Below are positions 44,725-54,313 of a stretch of 64,000 nt of DNA, piece by piece. The stretch lies in the NCBI RefSeq assembly GCF_014645795.1, contig NZ_BMMK01000015.1:95476-159475 (forward strand). The letters run 5' to 3'. Position 1 is the first letter of the stretch. Each line of letters starts with the position of its first letter. Source of the stretch: Longimycelium tulufanense. GTDB lineage: Bacteria > Actinomycetota > Actinomycetes > Mycobacteriales > Pseudonocardiaceae. The position numbers and the translations under genes were made by a program. The notes under the pieces are model-generated. The model saw nothing but the letters and a program-made list of their open reading frames with translations, had not been told where the DNA came from and made no database searches.

Positions 44725-45509
44725 CCACACTGCGCGTCGCACAACGCGGACTGGCCGGGATCCGCCAGATCGGCCAGCTCTGCTCGCTGGGCCTCGACGT
44801 GTTCCGATTGACCTTCCGGCGGCCGTTCCAGGTCCGCGAATTCGTCAACCAGTGCTGGTTCATCGTGTCGGTCACGATCCTGCCCGCGGCGCTGGTGGCG
44901 ATCCCGTTCGGTGGGGTGATCGCGCTGCAACTCGGGTCGCTGACCAAGCAGATCGGCGCCCAGTCGTTCACCGGGTCGGCCAGCGTGCTGGCGGTGATCC
45001 AGCAGGCCAGCCCGATCATCACCGCGCTGCTCATCGCGGGCGCCGGCGGATCGGCGATCTGCGCGGACCTGGGCTCGCGCAAGATCAGGGAAGAAATCGA
45101 CGCCATGGAGGCACTCGGCGTCTCCCCGATCCACCGGCTGGTGGTGCCACGGGTGTACGCGGCGGTCGTGATCTGCGTACTGCTCAACGGGATGGTCAGC
45201 GTGGTCGGTGTGCTCGGCGGCTATTTCTTCAACGTGATCATGCAGGGTGGCACGCCCGGCGCGTATTTGGCGTCGTTCTCCGCACTCGCCCAGCTGCCGG
45301 ACCTGTGGATCAGCGAGATCAAGGCGGTGATGTTCGGGTTCGTCGCCGGGGTGGTGGCCGCCCACCGCGGCCTCAATCCGCGTGGCGGGCCGAAAGGCGT
45401 CGGCGACGCGGTGAACCAGTCCGTGGTGATCACCTTCCTGTTGCTGTTCTTCCTCAACTTCGTCCTCACCACGATCTACCTGCAGATCGTTCCGCGGAAG
45501 GGGTTGTGA
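44721..45509 (+). CDS. yrbEA: YrbE-type Mce permease A
   Basis: 262-residue inner-membrane permease (MlaE family) with five predicted helices. The coupling loop motif KIREEIDAMEALGVSPIHRL is the family signature that contacts the ATPase. It pairs with YrbEB to form the membrane channel. GTG 44721 overlaps the ATPase stop (GTGA). Confidence 0.93.
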   Translation: MTTLRVAQRGLAGIRQIGQLCSLGLDVFRLTFRRPFQVREFVNQCWFIVSVTILPAALVAIPFGGVIALQLGSLTKQIGAQSFTGSASVLAVIQQASPIITALLIAGAGGSAICADLGSRKIREEIDAMEALGVSPIHRLVVPRVYAAVVICVLLNGMVSVVGVLGGYFFNVIMQGGTPGAYLASFSALAQLPDLWISEIKAVMFGFVAGVVAAHRGLNPRGGPKGVGDAVNQSVVITFLLLFFLNFVLTTIYLQIVPRKGL

Positions 45510-45512
45510 GCC

Positions 45513-46349
45513 ATGGTGACCAGGGGTGCGGCGCGGCGACCGGTGGACCGGTCACTGGACACCCTCGGCCGCCTCGGTGACCAGCTCTTGTTCTACCTCC
45601 GCGCGTTGCTGTGGATCCCGCGTGCCGCTCGCCGCTACAGCAGGGAGATCGTCCGACTGTTGTCCGAGGTGAGCTTCGGCACCGGCGCGCTCGCGGTGAT
45701 CGGCGGCACGATCGGCGTGATGGTCGGCATGTCCGTGTTCACCGGCACAGTCGTCGGGCTGCAAGGGTTCTCGGCGCTGAATCAGATCGGCACGTCGGCG
45801 TTCGCCGGGTTCCTCTCCGCGTACTTCAACACCCGTGAGATCGCCCCATTGGTCGCCGGGCTCGCGCTGTCCGCGACCGTCGGATCGGGTTTCACCGCCC
45901 AACTCGGCGCCATGCGTATCTCCGAGGAGATCGACGCGCTCGAGGTGATCGGCGTGCGGAGTCTGCCATTCCTGGTGACCTGCCGGGTGATCGCCGGGTT
46001 CATCGCAATCATCCCGCTGTATGTGATCGGCCTACTCACCTCGTACCTGGCGGCACGGACCATCACGGTCGAGTTCTACCAGCAGTCGGCAGGCACGTAC
46101 GACCACTACTTCACGCTCTTCCTGCCCCCCGCGGACGTGCTCTGGTCGTTCCTCAAGGCGATCGTGTTCAGCGTGGTGGTCATCCTGGCGCACTGCTACT
46201 ACGGCTACCGAGCCTCCGGTGGGCCCGCCGGCGTCGGCGTCGCGGTGGGGCGCTCGGTGCGCTGGTCCATCGTGGCCATCAGCGTTCTGGACTTCTTCCT
46301 CAGCCTCGCCATCTGGGGCACCACGACGACGGTGAGGATCGCCGGATGA
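45513..46349 (+). CDS. yrbEB: YrbE-type Mce permease B
   Basis: 278-residue MlaE-family permease, partner of YrbEA. The motif RISEEIDALEVIGVRSLPFL marks the coupling loop; helices span residues 55-270. ATG 45513 follows the YrbEA stop by three bases. Its own stop overlaps mceA (ATGA). Confidence 0.93.
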   Translation: MVTRGAARRPVDRSLDTLGRLGDQLLFYLRALLWIPRAARRYSREIVRLLSEVSFGTGALAVIGGTIGVMVGMSVFTGTVVGLQGFSALNQIGTSAFAGFLSAYFNTREIAPLVAGLALSATVGSGFTAQLGAMRISEEIDALEVIGVRSLPFLVTCRVIAGFIAIIPLYVIGLLTSYLAARTITVEFYQQSAGTYDHYFTLFLPPADVLWSFLKAIVFSVVVILAHCYYGYRASGGPAGVGVAVGRSVRWSIVAISVLDFFLSLAIWGTTTTVRIAG

Positions 46350-47587
46350 ACACTCTCGAAGAGCGCTACCGAAGCACCAGGATGAGGGTGCTGGGCGTGG
46401 TGTACGTTGCCGTGGTCGCGGCGTTCCTGGCCTTCACGGTGGCCGTGTACGAAGACGTGTTCGGCACCGACGTCCCGGTCACGTTACGGGCAGGCCAGGC
46501 GGGAAACCAGATGCAGGCCGACGCCGACGTCAAGCTGCGCGGCATCGCCGTCGGCAGGGTGCGCTCGGTGACCAGCACCGGCGACGGCGCCGTGCTGGAG
46601 CTGGCCATGGACCCGGCCATGATGGACCGCGTCCCGCGGAACGTGTCGGCCCAGCTGCTGCCCAAGACCCTGTTCGGCGAACGTTACGTGAATCTGGTGA
46701 TGCCGCAGCGGCCCGACACCGTCCGCCTGTCCGCGGGGGATGTGATCGGTCAGGACCGCTCGGCCAACTCCATCGAACTGGAGCGGGTGCTCAACAACCT
46801 GTTGCCGCTGTTGCAAACCGTCCAGCCGGAGAAACTGTCCGCCACGTTGACCACCCTGTCGCGGGTGCTGGAAGGACGCGGCAAGCCACTCGGACGGACA
46901 ATGGTCCAAATAGGACACTACCTTGGCGAGCTGACCCCACAGATGCCCGAGATCAAGGCGGACATCACCAGGTTCGCCACGGTCGCGGACACCTATGGCG
47001 ACGCCGCCGACGACATCCTCCAAGCACTGAGCGACTTCACGGTCACCAGCAAGACCCTGGTGGACCAGCGGCTCACCCTGCAGGCCATGTATCGGACGCT
47101 CACCGCGGCGAGCAGTGACGTGACGGCGTTCCTCCAACACAACAGCGACAACCTGATCGCGCTGACCGGCAGTAGCAGGCCGACCCTGGAGCTGTTCGCC
47201 AAGTACGCACCGGGCTACTTATGCATGTTGACCGCGGTCGCCGACTTCGTGCCCAGGGTGGACAAGGCGTTCGGCAAGAACATCGGTGAGCCAGGACTGA
47301 AGGTCAATCTGTCGGTGGTGCACGATCGCGGAAAGTACCTGCCCAACCGGGATGAGCCTGTGTACAACGACAAGACCGGGCCGCGCTGTTACGGTCCAGA
47401 CGCCGAGCCGGCAACGGTATCGCATGTGGACGGTGATGGGCTCGGGCCGGCGAACTCGCCCGCCGAACGACAGATGATCGCCACACTGCTGGCCCCAGCG
47501 CTGAAGGTGGAGCCGAACTCGGTGGCGGCGTGGGGCAGCCTGCTGGTCGGTCCGCTGTACCGCGGGGTGGAGGTGAGGGTCGAATGA
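46346..47587 (+). CDS. mceA: Mce family protein A
   Basis: 413-residue exported Mce subunit. One N-terminal transmembrane anchor (VLGVVYVAVVAAFLAFTVAV), an MCE domain at about residues 36-115 (ADADVKLRGIAVGRVRSVTS), a long helical needle region to about 290 and a C-terminal loop with Cys (GYLCMLTAVADF, CYGPDAEP). Mce subunits A-F assemble a hexameric tube that carries lipids or sterols across the envelope. It overlaps its neighbours by four bases on both sides. Confidence 0.93.
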   Translation: MNTLEERYRSTRMRVLGVVYVAVVAAFLAFTVAVYEDVFGTDVPVTLRAGQAGNQMQADADVKLRGIAVGRVRSVTSTGDGAVLELAMDPAMMDRVPRNVSAQLLPKTLFGERYVNLVMPQRPDTVRLSAGDVIGQDRSANSIELERVLNNLLPLLQTVQPEKLSATLTTLSRVLEGRGKPLGRTMVQIGHYLGELTPQMPEIKADITRFATVADTYGDAADDILQALSDFTVTSKTLVDQRLTLQAMYRTLTAASSDVTAFLQHNSDNLIALTGSSRPTLELFAKYAPGYLCMLTAVADFVPRVDKAFGKNIGEPGLKVNLSVVHDRGKYLPNRDEPVYNDKTGPRCYGPDAEPATVSHVDGDGLGPANSPAERQMIATLLAPALKVEPNSVAAWGSLLVGPLYRGVEVRVE

Positions 47588-48636
47588 GCCGGCTGCGCGG
47601 ACTTGTTGCTCCGCTGATCAAACTGGGCGTGTTCGCGGTGGTAACGGTGACCTCCACCGCGCTGCTCGCCGTCACCATCGCCAACTCCGATCTACGCGCG
47701 GCCAAAACCTACACGGCCAGGTTCACCGATGTGACCTCGCTGTCGGTCGGTGACGACGTACGGGTCGCCGGCGTGCGGGTCGGCCAGGTGGAACGGATCG
47801 AGCTGGTCGACCGGCGGGTGGCCCTCGTGGGATTTTCGGTGGACGCCCGCCGCAAGCTACCCACGTCCGTCACGGCGACCATCAAGTACCGCAACATGAT
47901 CGGCCAGCGGTACATCTCGTTGGAACGCGGCGCCGGAGCGGTCGATTCCATCCTGCGTGCCGGAGCGGAGATCCCGCTGGAGCGCACCAAGCCGGCACTG
48001 GACCTGACCATCCTGTTCAATGGCTTCAAGCCGCTGTTCCAGGCACTGTCCCCAGACGACGTGAACACACTGTCCCACGAGATCGTGCAGGTGTTGCAAG
48101 GTGAGGGTGGGACCGTGGAAAGCCTGCTGCGGCACACCGCGTCGCTCACCGCCACGTTAGCTGACAAGGACAAGGTGATTGGCGAGGTGATCGGCAACCT
48201 GAACCAGGTGCTGGACACCGTCAACGCCAGGGGAGACCAACTGTCCAACCTGATCGCCACGCTGCAGCAGTTCGTGTCCGGGTTCGCCCAGGACCGCAAA
48301 CCCATTGGGGAGGCCATTGGCGCGCTCGCCGAGCTGACCGTCGCGACCGAAGGACTGCTCGAGGATGGCCGCAAGCCACTCAAGGACAGCATTGCCCAGC
48401 TCGGCCGGGTCTCGGCGAACCTCGCGGACAACGAGCAGATCGTGGACAGGGCCCTGCACAACCTGCCGGTGAAGATGAACGACATCGGCCGTACGGTCAA
48501 CTACGGCTCGTGGATGAACTTCTACCTCTGCGCGGCTACCGCACCACCGGTACCCACCGATTCAGCGCCCGTGCTGCCCATACCTCGCGCCGCGGCCCCA
48601 CCGGCTCCGAACCTGCCAGCAAGGTGTCGACCATGA
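47584..48636 (+). CDS. mceB: Mce family protein B
   Basis: 350-residue Mce subunit. N-terminal anchor (LGVFAVVTVTSTALLAVTIA), MCE domain (FTDVTSLSVGDDVRVAGVRV, GQVERIELVDRRV), a long coiled helical region and a Pro-rich tail. ATG 47584 overlaps the mceA stop (ATGA). Confidence 0.92.
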   Translation: MSRLRGLVAPLIKLGVFAVVTVTSTALLAVTIANSDLRAAKTYTARFTDVTSLSVGDDVRVAGVRVGQVERIELVDRRVALVGFSVDARRKLPTSVTATIKYRNMIGQRYISLERGAGAVDSILRAGAEIPLERTKPALDLTILFNGFKPLFQALSPDDVNTLSHEIVQVLQGEGGTVESLLRHTASLTATLADKDKVIGEVIGNLNQVLDTVNARGDQLSNLIATLQQFVSGFAQDRKPIGEAIGALAELTVATEGLLEDGRKPLKDSIAQLGRVSANLADNEQIVDRALHNLPVKMNDIGRTVNYGSWMNFYLCAATAPPVPTDSAPVLPIPRAAAPPAPNLPARCRP

Positions 48637-49640
48637 AATCCTTCCAGGAGCGAAACCAGGTCGTGATCGGCTCGGTCAGCGTGGTCGTGCTGACCCTGCT
48701 CGGCCTCGGTGCGTTCTACGCCGACGATCTGCCGATCATCGGAGGCGGTACGACGTACACCGCGCACTTCGGCGAGTCGGCCGGCCTGCTGGCCAGCACC
48801 GAGGTCAGGGCGGCAGGCGTGAAAATCGGCACGGTCACCGACGTCGACCTGGAAGGCGACCACGTCCGGGTGCGGTTCCGAGTCACCGACGCGTGGATCG
48901 GCGATCGCAGTACGGTGTCGATCGGAATCAAGACCCTGCTCGGGTCCAAGTACCTCGCGGTGGACCCGCAGGGCAGCGCCCCACAGGACCCGAACACGCC
49001 GATCCCGAAGGACCGCACGTCGGCGCCGTACGACATCAACCAGGTCTTCGACCAACTGGCCACCACGGTCAACGAGATCGACACGGGCAAGCTCGCCAAC
49101 GCGCTGGACGTGCTGGCCGAGACGTTCAAAGACTCGCCCCGGCAAGTGAAGTCCGCACTGGATGGTCTGTCGGCGCTGTCCAAGACGATCTCCTCCCGAG
49201 ACCAGGAACTGGCCGAACTGTTCGCCAACACCCAGCAGCTCAGCAAGACGTTGGCCGACCGCAACGACCAGGTGGAGCGGCTGCTCGAGGACGGCGGCCT
49301 GTTGCTGGACGAGATCCGCAAGCGACGGGACTCGATCAGTGCCTTGTTCTCCGGTACCCGGGCGCTGGCCGCCGAGCTGTCCGGACTGGTGTCGGACAAC
49401 TCCGCGCAGCTGCGTCCCGCACTGGAGCAGCTGGAGCGGGTCAACACCATCCTGCAACGCAACCAGGACAACCTGACCAAGAGCCTGCGGCTGGCCGGCC
49501 CTTACTACCGGCTGCTCGGCAACGCCGCGGGCAATGGCCGATGGATCGACCTGTACCTCTGCGACCTGATCCTGCCACCGGGCGTCGAGGTCCCCACCGG
49601 TGACTGCCACCCACCGCCACCCGAGGGAGGGAACCGATGA
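48633..49640 (+). CDS. mceC: Mce family protein C
   Basis: 335-residue Mce subunit. Anchor (VVIGSVSVVVLTLLGLGAFY), MCE domain (HFGESAGLLASTEVRAAGVK, IGTVTDVDLEGDHVRV), then a helical needle (LSALSKTISSRDQELAELFA) and a Cys-containing end (DLYLCDLILPPG). ATG 48633 overlaps the mceB stop; a longer open frame upstream is an overlap artefact. Confidence 0.92.
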   Translation: MKSFQERNQVVIGSVSVVVLTLLGLGAFYADDLPIIGGGTTYTAHFGESAGLLASTEVRAAGVKIGTVTDVDLEGDHVRVRFRVTDAWIGDRSTVSIGIKTLLGSKYLAVDPQGSAPQDPNTPIPKDRTSAPYDINQVFDQLATTVNEIDTGKLANALDVLAETFKDSPRQVKSALDGLSALSKTISSRDQELAELFANTQQLSKTLADRNDQVERLLEDGGLLLDEIRKRRDSISALFSGTRALAAELSGLVSDNSAQLRPALEQLERVNTILQRNQDNLTKSLRLAGPYYRLLGNAAGNGRWIDLYLCDLILPPGVEVPTGDCHPPPPEGGNR

Positions 49641-50782
49641 GCGCGCCACACGACAGCACCACCGGTACCGGGAAAGGACTGTGGGCGCTGACCATGCTCA
49701 CCGTGCTCGCCCTGGTGCTCGCCGCGGGCACGTGGTGGATCATGAGCCCCCTCGGTGGCAAGCGGATCACCGCCTACTTCTCCTCGGCGGTGGGGCTGTA
49801 CGTAGGCTCCACGGTCCGGGTGCTCGGCATCCCGATCGGTACGGTCGACGAGGTCACACCCCAGGGCCAGCTGGTGCGGGTGACCATGACGGTGGACGCG
49901 TCCCGGCCCATCCCGGCCAACGCCAACGCGGTCGTGGTCGCGCCCAGCCTGGTCAGCGACCGGTTTGTGCAGCTGTCCCCGGTGTACGTGGGCGGCGCCC
50001 AGCTCGACGACGGCTCGGTGATCCCGGTGGAACGCACCATCACCCCGGTCGAGCTGGACGAGCTGTACAAGAGCCTGGACCGGTTGTCGGTGGCGCTCGG
50101 CCCGGACGGCGCCAACGCCGACGGCGCCGTGTCCAGGATGCTGGACGTGCTCGCCGCCAACATCAAGGGCAACGGCGCCACCGTCAACGAGACCATCAAG
50201 CAGTTCGCCGAGTCGTCCAGGACCCTTGCCGGGTCTGCGGACCAGCTGTTCGGCACGGTCGACGGCATCCAGCGGTTCACCACCATGTTGGCCCGCAACG
50301 ACGCTCACGTGGTGGAGTTCACCAAGCAGTTACGGGACGTGTCGGCGAACCTCGCGGCCGAGCGGACCGAGCTGGCCGGCGCGCTGGCCGAGCTGGCCTC
50401 GGCTTTGGAGCAGGTGCGCGGTTTCATCAACGACAACCGGGAAAAGATCAAGTCCAATGTAGACAAGCTGATCGGCATCACCGAGATACTGGTGGACCAG
50501 CGGGCGTCCCTGGCCGAGGCGCTGGACGTGGCGCCGAACGCGGTTACCAACCTGATGAACGCGATCAACCCCGCGACCGGTGCCCTGGAGTCCCGGGCCA
50601 ACCTGCTCGAATGGTTCCCGGGCTCGATGGTCGCCTGCAACCTGCCGACGTCGGGTACCGCGGTCACCTCACTCACCCAGGGCTGCCGGGAACTGCGGCC
50701 GGCCGCGGGTGCGGCCGAGGGCGGACCTTCGTTGCCACTGCCGGCCGTCGGCACCACGTACTCCTCGGCGGAGGGGCGCTGA
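49637..50782 (+). CDS. mceD: Mce family protein D
   Basis: 381-residue Mce subunit. Anchor (LWALTMLTVLALVLAAGTWW), MCE domain (YFSSAVGLYVGSTVRVLGIP, IGTVDEVTPQGQLVRV), helical region and a C-terminal segment with paired Cys (MVACNLPTSG, TQGCRELRP). Overlaps mceC by four bases. Confidence 0.92.
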   Translation: MSAPHDSTTGTGKGLWALTMLTVLALVLAAGTWWIMSPLGGKRITAYFSSAVGLYVGSTVRVLGIPIGTVDEVTPQGQLVRVTMTVDASRPIPANANAVVVAPSLVSDRFVQLSPVYVGGAQLDDGSVIPVERTITPVELDELYKSLDRLSVALGPDGANADGAVSRMLDVLAANIKGNGATVNETIKQFAESSRTLAGSADQLFGTVDGIQRFTTMLARNDAHVVEFTKQLRDVSANLAAERTELAGALAELASALEQVRGFINDNREKIKSNVDKLIGITEILVDQRASLAEALDVAPNAVTNLMNAINPATGALESRANLLEWFPGSMVACNLPTSGTAVTSLTQGCRELRPAAGAAEGGPSLPLPAVGTTYSSAEGR

Positions 50783-50783
50783 C

Positions 50784-51851
50784 ATGAGCGTTCGACTGCT
50801 GGAACGCGGCCTCGTCGGGATGTGCTTGCTGGTGCTGACTGCCTGCGGCGCAGGTGGGTTCAATGGCGTCTATACCGTTCCCTTGCCCGGCGGCGCGGAC
50901 CTCGGCGACCATCCGTACCGGGTGCGGGTGCAGTTCGACAACGTGCTGGACCTGGTCCCGCAGGCCGGGGTGAAGGTCAACGACGTCCCGGTCGGCAAAG
51001 TGGAACGGATCGACGTCGCTGAGGACGGCTGGACCGCCGAGGTGGTCCTGATCGTGCGCGGTGACGTGGTGCTGCCTGCGAACGCGTCGGCGAGTGTCCG
51101 CCAGTTCAGCTTGCTCGGCGAGAAGTTCGTGGAGCTCGGTGCGCCGCGTGGTGAACCGGGTGTCGGCAGGTTGACCGACAACGCGGTGATCCCACGGGAA
51201 CGCAGCAACCGCAACGCGGAGATCGAAGAGGTCTTCGGCGCGTTGTCCCTGCTGCTCAACGGCGGCGGCGTGGGACAGTTCCAGCAGATCGCCCGCGAGG
51301 TGAACAACGCGTTGGCCGGCAACGAACAGGGCCTGCGCGCGTTGCTGGCCAACACCGACACGTTCATCCGTGAGCTCGACACGCACCGTGGTGAGATCAC
51401 CAGGGCGCTGGACAGCCTGAACCGGTTGTCAGCCACCGTGGCCGGCCAGCGCGGCCAGATCGACGGGATTCTCGGCCAGCTCGGCCCCGGTATCGCGGTG
51501 CTGGCCGAGCAACGCAAGGACCTGGTCGCCCTGCTGCGGTCGCTGGACGCGCTGGCCGACGTGGCGGTGACCACGGTCAACAAGTCCAAGGACGACATTG
51601 TCGCGGACCTCAAGGCGCTCGCACCGGTCCTGCGCAACCTCGCCGATGCGGGCAAGAAACTGCCCGAGTCGTTCGAGCTGCTGCTGACCTACCCGTTCAC
51701 CGACTATGCGGCGGCCACCGCGGTCAAAGGGGACTATGTGAACCTTTTCATCGACCTGCTGCCACCCAGGACCGAGGCACCGGGGCCGGATGGTCCGGCG
51801 ATGCCGCTGCCGCCCATGGATGCACCGGTCATCCAGCGAGGTGACGGCTGA
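50784..51851 (+). CDS. mceE: Mce family lipoprotein E
   Basis: 355-residue Mce subunit with a lipoprotein signal (GLVGMCLLVLTACGAGG, lipobox LTAC) in place of a transmembrane anchor, as expected of the E subunit (LprK-like). MCE domain VRVQFDNVLDLVPQAGVKVN to about residue 125, then helical needle. ATG 50784 directly follows the mceD stop; the frame is open further upstream inside mceD. Confidence 0.93.
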   Translation: MSVRLLERGLVGMCLLVLTACGAGGFNGVYTVPLPGGADLGDHPYRVRVQFDNVLDLVPQAGVKVNDVPVGKVERIDVAEDGWTAEVVLIVRGDVVLPANASASVRQFSLLGEKFVELGAPRGEPGVGRLTDNAVIPRERSNRNAEIEEVFGALSLLLNGGGVGQFQQIAREVNNALAGNEQGLRALLANTDTFIRELDTHRGEITRALDSLNRLSATVAGQRGQIDGILGQLGPGIAVLAEQRKDLVALLRSLDALADVAVTTVNKSKDDIVADLKALAPVLRNLADAGKKLPESFELLLTYPFTDYAAATAVKGDYVNLFIDLLPPRTEAPGPDGPAMPLPPMDAPVIQRGDG

Positions 51852-53062
51852 TGCTGACCCGCAAGATCAAGATCCAGGTCATCGTGTTCGTGGTGATCGC
51901 TCTGCTCGGCATGACCTACGTCGGCGCCAGCTATGCCGGGCTGGACCGGCTCGTCGGCGGCAGTGGCATCGTGGTGAAGGCCGAGATGCCCGAGGCCGGC
52001 GGCCTGTTCACCAACTCCGAGGTGACTTACCGTGGCGTGCGGGTTGGCCGGGTCGGGCCGATGCGGCTGACCGACACGGGCATCGAGGCGGACCTGTACC
52101 TGGACCACTCGGCCCCGGACATACCGGTCCACCTGGACGCGGTAGTCACCAACCGGTCCGCGGTCGGCGAGCAGTACCTCGACCTGAGACCTCGACGCGA
52201 CGACGGGCCGTACCTCACCGACGGGTCGGTGATACCCCGATCCGCGATCGACCTGCCACCGCCTGTCGAAGACGTTCTGACCAATTTGGACAAGCTGGTG
52301 GCTTCGGTGCCGCAGGACTCGCTGCGTACCGTGATCCACGAACTGGACGAGTCGTTCCGTGGCCGGGGCACCGATCTGCAGACGCTGCTGGACACCCAGG
52401 CCGCCTTCACCGCCAAGGCAACCGAGTACCTTCCGCAGACCAAGAACCTGATCACCGACGCGGGCGTGGTCCTGCTGTCCCAGAGCAACCAGTCGTCGGC
52501 GATCCGGTCGTTCAGCACCGACGCCCGGTTGCTCGCCGACCAGCTCAAGCGATCCGACAGCGACCTGCGCCGGCTGTTCGCCGCGACACCGCCGGTGTCC
52601 GAACAGGTCAGTGCCCTGTTGCGGGAGTCGGGTCAGGGGATCGGCCTGCTGCTGGCGAATCTGCGCACCCCGGCCCAGGTGTTCGAGACCAGGCTCGGCG
52701 CGGCGGAACATCTGCTCAGCGCCTACCCGCGCGCGATCAGTGCGGGTTACCGGGTGATCGGATCGGACGGGACGGGCAACTTCGTCATGGTGCTGAACTT
52801 CAGCAACCCGCCACCGTGCCGTTCCGGGTACGAGAGCACGGAGAACCGGGATGGGAAGAACGTCGAAACCGTGCCGCTGAACACCCTTGTCCGGTGCGCG
52901 TTACCGCGTGGCCACGAAACCTCGGTACGCGGATCGCAGAACGCGCCCAAAGGTGGCCCGGTTCCCAACCCTGTGCTGCCCGGGGTATTGGCGTTGACGG
53001 CGCCGGAATCCGACCCGCCTTCCCTACATCAGCTCCTTGGACTCAAGGGAGGTGACCGGTGA
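51851..53062 (+). CDS. mceF: Mce family protein F
   Basis: 403-residue last Mce subunit. Anchor (KIQVIVFVVIALLGMTYVGA), MCE domain (EAGGLFTNSEVTYRGVRVGR), helical region, and a C-terminal portion with two Cys (NPPPCRSGYES, LVRCALPRG). ATG 51851 shares one base with the mceE stop (TGATG). Its stop overlaps the next gene. Confidence 0.93.
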   Translation: MLTRKIKIQVIVFVVIALLGMTYVGASYAGLDRLVGGSGIVVKAEMPEAGGLFTNSEVTYRGVRVGRVGPMRLTDTGIEADLYLDHSAPDIPVHLDAVVTNRSAVGEQYLDLRPRRDDGPYLTDGSVIPRSAIDLPPPVEDVLTNLDKLVASVPQDSLRTVIHELDESFRGRGTDLQTLLDTQAAFTAKATEYLPQTKNLITDAGVVLLSQSNQSSAIRSFSTDARLLADQLKRSDSDLRRLFAATPPVSEQVSALLRESGQGIGLLLANLRTPAQVFETRLGAAEHLLSAYPRAISAGYRVIGSDGTGNFVMVLNFSNPPPCRSGYESTENRDGKNVETVPLNTLVRCALPRGHETSVRGSQNAPKGGPVPNPVLPGVLALTAPESDPPSLHQLLGLKGGDR

Positions 53063-53580
53063 TGTCCCAGCTGACCCGGCGTAGGACGGGGTTGGTGTTC
53101 GCGGTGGTCCTCGTGATCGGCGCAGCTGCCTTCGCGGGCTGGTTCGGCTGGTCGTGGACACGAGCCTCGGCGGACGCGGACAACTACGTCGAGACCAGGG
53201 AGGAGGTGCTGCGCGTGGGGGAGCAGGGCATCGCCAACCTCACCACCATGGACCACCGCGCCGTCGACGAGGGGCTGAACCGCTGGCTGTCGTCGTCCAC
53301 CGGCGCCTTGCGGGACAGCCTTGTCCAGGGCATGGACGAAAGCAGGAAACAGATCGCCGAGGGGAAGACGGTCACCGTGGGCAAGGTGGTGGACGCCGCG
53401 GTGACCGAATTGGAAGTGGCCAGCGGCATCGCCCGGGTGATCGCGGCCGTGGAGATCACCGTGACGCCCGACGGCGGCCGGCCAGTGGTGAAGCGCAACC
53501 GCTTCGAGGCCGGGCTGGACCGTACCGAGGCGGGGTGGCGGCTGAGTTCCCTGCGCGCCGTTGTGGTAGGTGAGTCATGA
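53059..53580 (+). CDS. Mce-associated membrane protein 1
   Basis: 173-residue protein with a single N-terminal helix (LVFAVVLVIGAAAFAGWFGW) and an exported NTF2-like domain (LTTMDHRAVDEGLNRWLSSS, then an alpha-beta tail). Proteins of this type (Mas) follow mce operons and stabilise Mce complexes in mycobacteria. GGGAGG precedes GTG 53059, which overlaps mceF; ATG 53062 is the alternative. Confidence 0.85.
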   Translation: MMSQLTRRRTGLVFAVVLVIGAAAFAGWFGWSWTRASADADNYVETREEVLRVGEQGIANLTTMDHRAVDEGLNRWLSSSTGALRDSLVQGMDESRKQIAEGKTVTVGKVVDAAVTELEVASGIARVIAAVEITVTPDGGRPVVKRNRFEAGLDRTEAGWRLSSLRAVVVGES

Positions 53581-54251
53581 CCATCAAACCGGCCAAACGG
53601 CGCAGGACCCCCGTCCGCCGTCCCCGGGTCGCCGGTCGGAACCGACCCACTGCGCGCGCCAACGGACGCCGCGAGGTCACCGACCCCGTGCCCGAACCCG
53701 CGTCGCAACCCGAGGTTGACGAGGAAGTCGCGGTCGAGGCCGAGGAATCGACACCGCGTCGCCCCGGTGCGGCCGTGGTGCTGATCCTGGTGGCCGCGGT
53801 GCTTGCCGGGCTCGGAGTGTTCTTCATGGTCGAGGCGCGGTCCGCGGAGACAGTTGGCAATGTCGCGCTGCTTGACACCAGGGCGACCACCGAGGTCAAC
53901 GGGCAAGTCAAGAACGCGCTGGAGCGGATCTTCTCGTTCAGCTACGACAACGTCGACGCCACCGGCAACGCGGCCAGGCAGGTGCTCGCCGGGACGGCGG
54001 TGGGCGAGTACGAGAAGCTGATCGACCAGGTGAAGGCGGAGGCACCGGCCCAGAAGCTGGTGCTGTCCACCAAGGTGACCACGGCCGGGGTGCGGATGCT
54101 GGACGGCGATCGGGCCCAGCTACTGGTCTTCCTGGACCAGGTGGCCACGAGGGTGGACACGGACAAGACCAGCGGCAGCGCGGCGGCGTTGACCGTCAAG
54201 GCCGAGCGGCAGGACGATATCTGGAAGATCAACGAACTCGTCCCGCGCTGA
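53577..54251 (+). CDS. Mce-associated membrane protein 2
   Basis: 224-residue protein with a basic, Pro/Glu-rich cytosolic N-terminus (residues 1-62), one helix (AAVVLILVAAVLAGLGVFFM) and an exported NTF2-like domain similar to its upstream neighbour (LERIFSFSYDNVDATGNAAR, ending QDDIWKINELV). ATG 53577 overlaps the preceding stop. It closes the mce operon; a strong hairpin follows six bases later. Confidence 0.85.
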   Translation: MTIKPAKRRRTPVRRPRVAGRNRPTARANGRREVTDPVPEPASQPEVDEEVAVEAEESTPRRPGAAVVLILVAAVLAGLGVFFMVEARSAETVGNVALLDTRATTEVNGQVKNALERIFSFSYDNVDATGNAARQVLAGTAVGEYEKLIDQVKAEAPAQKLVLSTKVTTAGVRMLDGDRAQLLVFLDQVATRVDTDKTSGSAAALTVKAERQDDIWKINELVPR

Positions 54252-54256
54252 ACCGT

Positions 54257-54304
54257 ACTCGTGAGTGTCTTGTCCGAACATTGTCCGACAAGACACTCAC
54301 GAGT
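54257..54304. terminator. 18-bp perfect hairpin ending the mce operon
   Basis: ACTCGTGAGTGTCTTGTC (54257-54274) pairs perfectly with GACAAGACACTCACGAGT (54287-54304), loop of 12 bases. It lies between convergent genes and should terminate both. Confidence 0.85.
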
Positions 54305-54313
54305 GGGCACGGC

